Assembly (NCBI GenBank): GCA_947174995.1
Contig: CAMWLC010000016.1
Coordinates: forward strand, 1 to 52,573
Reading direction: 5' to 3'
DNA: 52,573 nucleotides
DNA from: an uncultured Porphyromonadaceae bacterium
GTDB lineage: Bacteria > Bacteroidota > Bacteroidia > Bacteroidales > Muribaculaceae
Shown: piece after piece, positions 47,633 to 52,573 of the stretch
Position numbering within the stretch: the stretch's first letter is position 1
How the letters are laid out: each line of letters begins with the position of its first letter
Notes under the pieces: model-generated
The model's input: only the letters and a program-made list of their open reading frames with translations
What the model was told of the DNA's origin: nothing
The model's database searches: none
Program-made: the position numbers and the translations under genes

Positions 47633-50488
47633 ATGAAGACCAATCTCATCCCGGCCCTCGCCATGCTCCTCCTCGCTTCGGGAGGGGCCGCCGGCAAGAA
47701 GGCCCTCGACCATGATGCTTTCGATTCCTGGAACATCGTGAAAAACCTCCCCGTCTCCAATTCCGGCGAATGGGAGGCCTTTACCGTCAATCCCCAGGAG
47801 GGCGACGGCACTCTGACTTTCTACAATTCACGCACCGGACGCCGCATAGAGATTCCACGCGGCTACCAGGCTACATTCTCCAATGATTCGCGCTGGGCCG
47901 TGGCCCTTATCAAACCCTTGTTCAAGGACTCCCGCCAGGCTAAAATCGACAAGAAAAAGGATTTCGACGCTCCTCAGGACTCACTGGCCATCATCGACCT
48001 CAGAAAGGGGACTGTGGAGCGCATACCTGACGTCATCGGATACCGCCTCGGCAAGGAGGGGGGCGACTGGGTGGCCTACCAGAGCTGCGACACCACCCTC
48101 ATCACCCCCATGGCCCTGAAAGACAAGAAGGCGGGACGCCCCCTCGTGCTCCGTCATCTGCCGAGCGGCACGAAGAAAACCATCAGATGGTCGAAGGACT
48201 ATGTGTTCTCACGCGACGGCCGACGCCTCGCCGTCACCCTTGCCAACAACAAAAACGATTCCACCGCCACGGACGGCCTCGGCATCGTCAATTTCCCCGA
48301 CACCACTTTCTCACTCATCGACCGCGAGGCGCGTCATTACGGCACTCCCGTGTTTGACCGGGCCGGCGACCGCCTTGCCTACACCCTCTCCAATGATTCG
48401 GCCGATTCCGGCACTCGCCACACTCTCCTCTTCACGGCCGATCTGAGCCACGGCATACCTCAGCCGGAGGAGATCACCGTGATCCACTCTACGGGGAAGG
48501 CCCCCCATCTTGCCCTCCCCCACTCTGAGGACCCCGAAGTGCAGGCACGCCTGGAGAAGGAATATGCCGAGACCATGCGCAGGGAGGCGGGTGAGCAACT
48601 GGTGCTCAACCAATACACCGTGCCGCAGTTCTCTCACGACGGCAAGCGCCTCATAGCCGGTGTGGCTCCCGCCGTGGCTCCGAATGACACCACTATCATA
48701 GATTTCGAGTCCCCCACTCTCGACATCTGGCGCTGGGACGCACCCTATACCCCGCCCCAGGAAAACCATGAGGTGGAAAACCTGCGCAGGCACACCTTCC
48801 CCGTTGTGATTGACCTCGAAACGGGCCATCAGATCCTGCTCACCACCAACCCCCTCGCCATAGTGGACGCCCCCGACCGCTGGGACGCCGACTGGGCTTT
48901 GCTGCATGACCCCTCGAAAAACATAGTGTCACACCAGTGGGACTACTACGCTCCCGAGGATATCTCCATCGTGAATGTAAATGACGGAGCTCGACGCGCC
49001 ATCGGCTCCGTCTACAAGGAGACGGCGGAACTGTCGCCAGAGGGAAAATTCGTGGTGTGGTTTGACGATAAGGACTATTACTCCTACGAGATAGCCACGG
49101 GTGTCACCCGCAATCTTACCTCCGGACTCAACGTGACGATGTGGGACGAGAAGGATGATCACCCCATGGTGCCCCAGCCCTACGGGATGGCAGGATGGAG
49201 CGAGGGAGACAAGGCGATGCTGGTATATGACCGCTACGACATCTGGAGCCTCGACCCCACAGGCGCGAAGGCTCCTGTGAATCTCACCAAGGGTGAGGGA
49301 CGGCGCACCGACCGCCGTTACCGTTATGTGAAGACCGACCCGGAGAGCCGTTTCGTGCGCCCCGGGGAGGAGATGCTGCTCAGCGTGTTCGATTACGCAG
49401 ACAAGCGCAAGGGCCTCGCTTTCCTGCGCTACGGCGCCCCGGCTGTCCCTACCCTCAAGATCCTTGACGGCTATTCCTTCACTCAGATCCAGAAGGCCAA
49501 GGACAATCAGACATATAGCTTCGTCAAGTCGAATTTCTCCGCCATCCCCAACGTGTTCGTGGCGACAAAGGGTGATTTCGCAAAGGCAAAGCAGGTGAGC
49601 GACGCCAACCCTCAGCAGAAGGATTACCGCTGGGGCACGGCTCAGCTTGAGAAATGGTATGCCTACGACGGCACCCCCTCCGAGGGTGTGCTTTATGTGC
49701 CGGAGGATCTCGATCCCACGCAAAAATACCCGATGCTCTGCGTCTTCTACGAGACGGGAAGCGAGGAACTGTACACACACTACACTATGGAGCCCTCATG
49801 GAGTTGGGTCAACTATCCCTTCTATGTGAGTCGCGGATATGTGGTGTTCGTGCCGGACATTCATTACACCGCAGGCATCCCCGGCGAGTGTGCATACAAT
49901 TTCGTCTGCTCCGGAGCCGAGGAGATGTGCCGCAGATACCCCTGGATTGACAAGGATCGCATCGGCATCGACGGCCAGAGCTGGGGAGGCTATCAGACTG
50001 CCTACCTCGTGACGCGCACCGATATGTTCGCCTGCGCCGGATCCGGGGCTCCCGTCTCAAATATGACCTCCGCATACGGGGGCATACGATGGGGCACGGG
50101 GGATTCCCGCATGGCCCAGTATGAGATGGGCCAGAGCCGCATAGGAGCCACCCTGTGGGACGCGCCGGAGCTGTATATCAAGAATTCTCCCGTCTTCCAC
50201 GCCGACCGCGTGCATACCCCTCTGCTCATCATGCACAACGATGCCGATGGAGCGGTGCCCTGGTATCAGGGTATCGAATACTTCATGGCCCTGCGCCGTC
50301 TCGGCAAACCGGTGTGGATGCTGCAATACAACGGCGAGGCCCACAATCTCAAGGAGCGCCGCAACCGCAAGGACATCACGCGCCGCCTCCAGCAGTTTTT
50401 CGACCACTACCTCAAGGGAGACCCCATGCCCGAGTGGATGCGCGAGGGGATACCCGCCGTCCGGAAGGGGCAGGAGTTCGGATACTGA
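47633..50488 (+). CDS. S9-family serine peptidase (prolyl oligopeptidase type)
   Basis: 951 residues with a signal peptide (MKTNLIPALAMLLLASGGAA), so periplasmic or exported. A long N-terminal beta-propeller-like region (to about 640) is followed by the alpha/beta hydrolase domain. The nucleophile is Ser783 in GIDGQSWGGYQTAY; Asp872 (MHNDADGAVPW) and His904 (YNGEAHNLK) complete the triad by alignment with dipeptidyl peptidases. It is larger than classical DPP IV. It follows ribBA closely and probably shares its transcript, without evident functional link. Confidence 0.92.
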   Translation: MKTNLIPALAMLLLASGGAAGKKALDHDAFDSWNIVKNLPVSNSGEWEAFTVNPQEGDGTLTFYNSRTGRRIEIPRGYQATFSNDSRWAVALIKPLFKDSRQAKIDKKKDFDAPQDSLAIIDLRKGTVERIPDVIGYRLGKEGGDWVAYQSCDTTLITPMALKDKKAGRPLVLRHLPSGTKKTIRWSKDYVFSRDGRRLAVTLANNKNDSTATDGLGIVNFPDTTFSLIDREARHYGTPVFDRAGDRLAYTLSNDSADSGTRHTLLFTADLSHGIPQPEEITVIHSTGKAPHLALPHSEDPEVQARLEKEYAETMRREAGEQLVLNQYTVPQFSHDGKRLIAGVAPAVAPNDTTIIDFESPTLDIWRWDAPYTPPQENHEVENLRRHTFPVVIDLETGHQILLTTNPLAIVDAPDRWDADWALLHDPSKNIVSHQWDYYAPEDISIVNVNDGARRAIGSVYKETAELSPEGKFVVWFDDKDYYSYEIATGVTRNLTSGLNVTMWDEKDDHPMVPQPYGMAGWSEGDKAMLVYDRYDIWSLDPTGAKAPVNLTKGEGRRTDRRYRYVKTDPESRFVRPGEEMLLSVFDYADKRKGLAFLRYGAPAVPTLKILDGYSFTQIQKAKDNQTYSFVKSNFSAIPNVFVATKGDFAKAKQVSDANPQQKDYRWGTAQLEKWYAYDGTPSEGVLYVPEDLDPTQKYPMLCVFYETGSEELYTHYTMEPSWSWVNYPFYVSRGYVVFVPDIHYTAGIPGECAYNFVCSGAEEMCRRYPWIDKDRIGIDGQSWGGYQTAYLVTRTDMFACAGSGAPVSNMTSAYGGIRWGTGDSRMAQYEMGQSRIGATLWDAPELYIKNSPVFHADRVHTPLLIMHNDADGAVPWYQGIEYFMALRRLGKPVWMLQYNGEAHNLKERRNRKDITRRLQQFFDHYLKGDPMPEWMREGIPAVRKGQEFGY

Positions 50489-50498
50489 ATCCCATACT

Positions 50499-50552
50499 CG
50501 CGAAAATAAATCCGCCGCGCTCACCGATGAGCGCGGCGGATTTATTTTCGCG
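50499..50552. terminator. 25-bp stem bidirectional terminator
   Basis: Positions 50499-50523 and 50528-50552 are exact complements with a 4-nt loop (CCGA). The stem carries AAAATAAA and its complement, so the arms supply T-rich ends on both strands. It lies between the convergent S9 peptidase (stop 50488) and asparaginase (stop 50589) genes. Confidence 0.85.
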
Positions 50553-50560
50553 GATATTCA

Positions 50561-50577
50561 GCGGATTTATTTTCGCG
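50561..50577. repeat. extra copy of the terminator arm
   Basis: GCGGATTTATTTTCGCG (17 nt) repeats the right arm of the adjacent hairpin (50536-50552) in direct orientation, 8 nt behind it. It could pair with the left arm instead of the right one, giving an alternative fold. Confidence 0.75.
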
Positions 50578-50588
50578 GGCCTATAATT

Positions 50589-51629
50589 TCAGACCGACAG
50601 CTCGCCGCAGAGAGAGGTTTCCATGAGTTTCTTCACCTCTGACGCGTCATATCCCCTGCCGAAGAGATACATCAGCTTCGTTATGGCAGCCTCCGAGGTC
50701 AGGTCGTGACCCGCCACGGGGCCGCATTTGGCAAGGTCCGCACCGGTGAGATAACGCATGGGAAGCACCGAGCCGTTGCTGCACTGCGTGATGTTGACCA
50801 CCACTATGCCGCGGTTGACGGCATCCTTCACGGCATCCAGGAACCAGGGGTCGTTGGGTCCGTTGCCCGCTCCGAATGTCTTGAGCACGAGTCCCTTCAG
50901 TCCGGGTGTATTGAAGAGATGGCGCACGATGTGCTCCGGTATTCCGGGAAAAAGATCCACATACATCACGTTGGTGTCCATCTCGTAATGCACCTTCAGA
51001 GGATTCTCCCCACGGTCGCGCAGCAACGCCCCGCGATGATACTGTATCCCCAGGCCGATAGTGGCCAAGGGCTGGTAGTTGTTGCTCTTGAAGGCATCGA
51101 AGTTGTCGGCGCTGTGCTTCGTGGCGCGGTTGCCGCGCCAGAGATAGTTCTGAAACAGTATAGCCACCTCCTTCACCGTCTGCTCCCCGTTCGGCTCCCT
51201 GGCGGCGGCTACCTGAAGGGCCGCTATCAGATTCTCCTCGCCGTCGGTGCGCACTTCGCCGATTGGCAGCTGCGATCCGGTGATGATCACCGGCTTGTCG
51301 AGATTCTCCAGCATGAAGCTCAGGGCCGAGGCCGTGTAGGCCATGGTGTCCGTGCCGTGGAGCACCACAAACCCGTCGTATTCATCATAATGCTCCTCTA
51401 TCACACGCGCTATGTCGCCCCAGTGGCGGGGATTCATCGCCGAGGAGTCAATCGGCTTCTCAAAGGGGTAGCTGTCAACATCGAAGTCAAGCATCTTGAG
51501 CTTGGGCACGTTGTCGATGAGATGATCGAAATCAAACGGCTCAAGAACCCGCGTGTCGGGATTCTCCATCATGCCGATAGTGCCCCCGGTGTAGATGATG
51601 AGTATTTTCGGACGGGTAGAAATAGTCAT
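50589..51629 (-). CDS. ansA: type I L-asparaginase
   Basis: Hydrolyses L-asparagine to aspartate and ammonia. 346 residues with no signal peptide, as in cytoplasmic type I enzymes. The two catalytic threonine motifs are present: TGGTIGM with Thr17, and LHGTDTMAYTASAL with the TDT triad. The conserved lysine region follows (SQLPIGEVRTDGEENLIAAL). It has its own consensus promoter at 51702-51733. Confidence 0.95.
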   Translation of the reverse strand: MTISTRPKILIIYTGGTIGMMENPDTRVLEPFDFDHLIDNVPKLKMLDFDVDSYPFEKPIDSSAMNPRHWGDIARVIEEHYDEYDGFVVLHGTDTMAYTASALSFMLENLDKPVIITGSQLPIGEVRTDGEENLIAALQVAAAREPNGEQTVKEVAILFQNYLWRGNRATKHSADNFDAFKSNNYQPLATIGLGIQYHRGALLRDRGENPLKVHYEMDTNVMYVDLFPGIPEHIVRHLFNTPGLKGLVLKTFGAGNGPNDPWFLDAVKDAVNRGIVVVNITQCSNGSVLPMRYLTGADLAKCGPVAGHDLTSEAAITKLMYLFGRGYDASEVKKLMETSLCGELSV

Positions 51630-51701
51630 GGTGTCAAATCTGAGGTTTGGTTGTAGTCAGTTGTTTGTATACAGCTTATGTTGCTATTTTGATTTCGAGT
51701 G

Positions 51702-51733
51702 CAAAGTTAGCATTTTGCAACCATACCTGCAAG
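51702..51733 (-). promoter_or_regulatory. promoter of the asparaginase gene
   Basis: On the minus strand CTTG (51733-51730), 20 nt, then TAACTTTG (51709-51702): full match at -7 and three of four at -33. The start would be near 51695, giving a leader of about 65 nt. A short inverted repeat (TTGCA, TGCAA) lies in the spacer region. Confidence 0.65.
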
Positions 51734-51750
51734 ATTTTACCGTAATTTTT

Positions 51751-52494
51751 TCATCCCCACATTACATTTTTCCAAAACACCCGACTCAAATCGTCAATAA
51801 TCTCCCCGGCAAGCATACTTTCGGGAAGTACAAGAGATTGTGGGCTTATATTCCGGCCCTCGTCACTCAGCATGTACGTTTTCCACCCCAATGCGCGGGG
51901 ATGAAGGAAATCCTTGGCCGGATTGTCGCCGATGTAGGTGTATGATCTCGCGCCCGGATACCTGCGCATCACCTCTTCGAAGGGATACGCATGATGCTTG
52001 TCAAAGCCCGTTTCGCCTGAGATGAATATGGCATGCGGGTCAAGATACCGGTAAAGGCCCAACGAGGCGATCTTGTTGCGTTGCGTGAGGCTCCGTCCGT
52101 CAGTAATCAAGCAGCAAGTCGTGCCGGCGTGTCTCAGTGCCGTAAGGAGCCACCGGGCGTCCGGTCGCAGCTCGTAGCCCGCATCCGGATAATGGTTGCG
52201 GCAGACCCTCACCACCTCGCGCATATCCACGCTATCCGTGAGACCGCTGGCTTCGAGGAGCTTCTCAAGGGCTGAATAGTGGTTTCTCCTCCTTTCGGCC
52301 GCTTCATTCATCCGTCTTTCGGCCTCGACGGCAAATTCCTCACCGACGGTGCGGGAGAGTTTATGCTTCAAGGCTCTGAATCCCGAGCGCAGGAACTCCC
52401 GCTCCGGGGCGAGTGTGTCATCGAGATCAAACACCATCACATCGCCCAGTTCCTCCATGCGGGGACTCATCATATAATTCAATACTCCGTCCAT
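51751..52494 (-). CDS. HAD-family hydrolase
   Basis: 247 residues. HAD motif I is FDLDDTLAPE with nucleophile Asp23 and Asp25; motif II is the Thr in CLITDGRS; motif III is the Lys in FDKHHAYPF; motif IV is YIGDNPAKDF. A helical cap lies between motifs I and II. The pattern fits a phosphatase of small phosphorylated metabolites, substrate unknown. The start at 52494 is used; internal ATGs at codons 8, 9 and 13 are possible. It is not followed by a good terminator before the asparaginase promoter. Confidence 0.9.
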   Translation of the reverse strand: MDGVLNYMMSPRMEELGDVMVFDLDDTLAPEREFLRSGFRALKHKLSRTVGEEFAVEAERRMNEAAERRRNHYSALEKLLEASGLTDSVDMREVVRVCRNHYPDAGYELRPDARWLLTALRHAGTTCCLITDGRSLTQRNKIASLGLYRYLDPHAIFISGETGFDKHHAYPFEEVMRRYPGARSYTYIGDNPAKDFLHPRALGWKTYMLSDEGRNISPQSLVLPESMLAGEIIDDLSRVFWKNVMWG

Positions 52495-52531
52495 ATCCCG
52501 GCTATTAATGCTTCGATTATAAGTAAGTGTT

Positions 52532-52539
52532 CAAATTTA
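52532..52539 (-). promoter_or_regulatory. candidate -7 element of the HAD hydrolase gene
   Basis: TAAATTTG on the minus strand matches TAnnTTTG. It would place the transcription start near 52525, about 30 nt before the ATG at 52494. No matching -33 box is found at 19-21 nt upstream, so the call is weak. Confidence 0.35.
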
Positions 52540-52573
52540 ATTTATACAATATGCGAGCCTGTTTTTTAGACGA

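Noticed and set aside
48929-49780. 283-codon open frame on the minus strand
   Set aside because: Antisense to the S9 peptidase gene, without motif.
50706-51656. 316-codon open frame on the plus strand
   Set aside because: Antisense to the asparaginase gene and across its leader.

Overview
The window comes from a bacterium of the order Bacteroidales. A Muribaculaceae-like genome is my best guess from its G+C-rich coding DNA and gene content, but that family placement is inference. Support for the order: a complex I gene set without nuoE, nuoF and nuoG and with nuoC fused to nuoD, fused ribBA, a DUF3822-rsmD pair, Omp28-type and M6 secreted proteins with C-terminal sorting-like tails, an alpha-2-macroglobulin without a thioester, and promoters of the Bacteroidetes type (TTTG, about 20 nt, TAnnTTTG).

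Positions 1-1709 hold the 5' part of an A+T-rich gene for a membrane-bound TPR regulator that runs off the left edge. Positions 1873-19166 (minus strand) hold one long run of 18 genes: nuoA-B-CD-H, then the whole F1Fo ATP synthase set atpD-C-B-E-F-H-A-G, then nuoI-J-K-L-M-N. It has a consensus promoter in front of nuoA and a perfect 36-nt palindrome behind nuoN. The ATP synthase operon thus sits inside the complex I operon. This is the most striking feature of the window: the main proton pump and the proton-driven ATP synthase appear to be made from one transcription unit.

Positions 19399-22712 (minus) encode a TonB-dependent receptor and a lipoprotein. Positions 22908-25045 (plus) encode L-serine ammonia-lyase and ribonuclease Z. 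Positions 25168-29152 (minus) are two tandem Omp28-like secreted proteins with CxxC motifs. Positions 29371-36287 (minus) hold a 1948-residue alpha-2-macroglobulin-like protein, a small Spy-like periplasmic protein and a one-TM putative anti-sigma protein. Then come an M6 metalloprotease, a 35-bp repeat array, an outer-membrane barrel protein and an ECF sigma factor (to 39713). The next minus-strand block (39981-44682) is dnaJ, grpE, ispE, a MATE transporter and a small secreted protein.

Positions 44871-50488 (plus) carry DUF3822-rsmD, then ribBA and an S9 peptidase. The last block (50589-52494, minus) has type I L-asparaginase and a HAD hydrolase. Convergent gene pairs are separated by long bidirectional terminator hairpins. 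I see no tRNA, rRNA, CRISPR array, transposase or phage gene.
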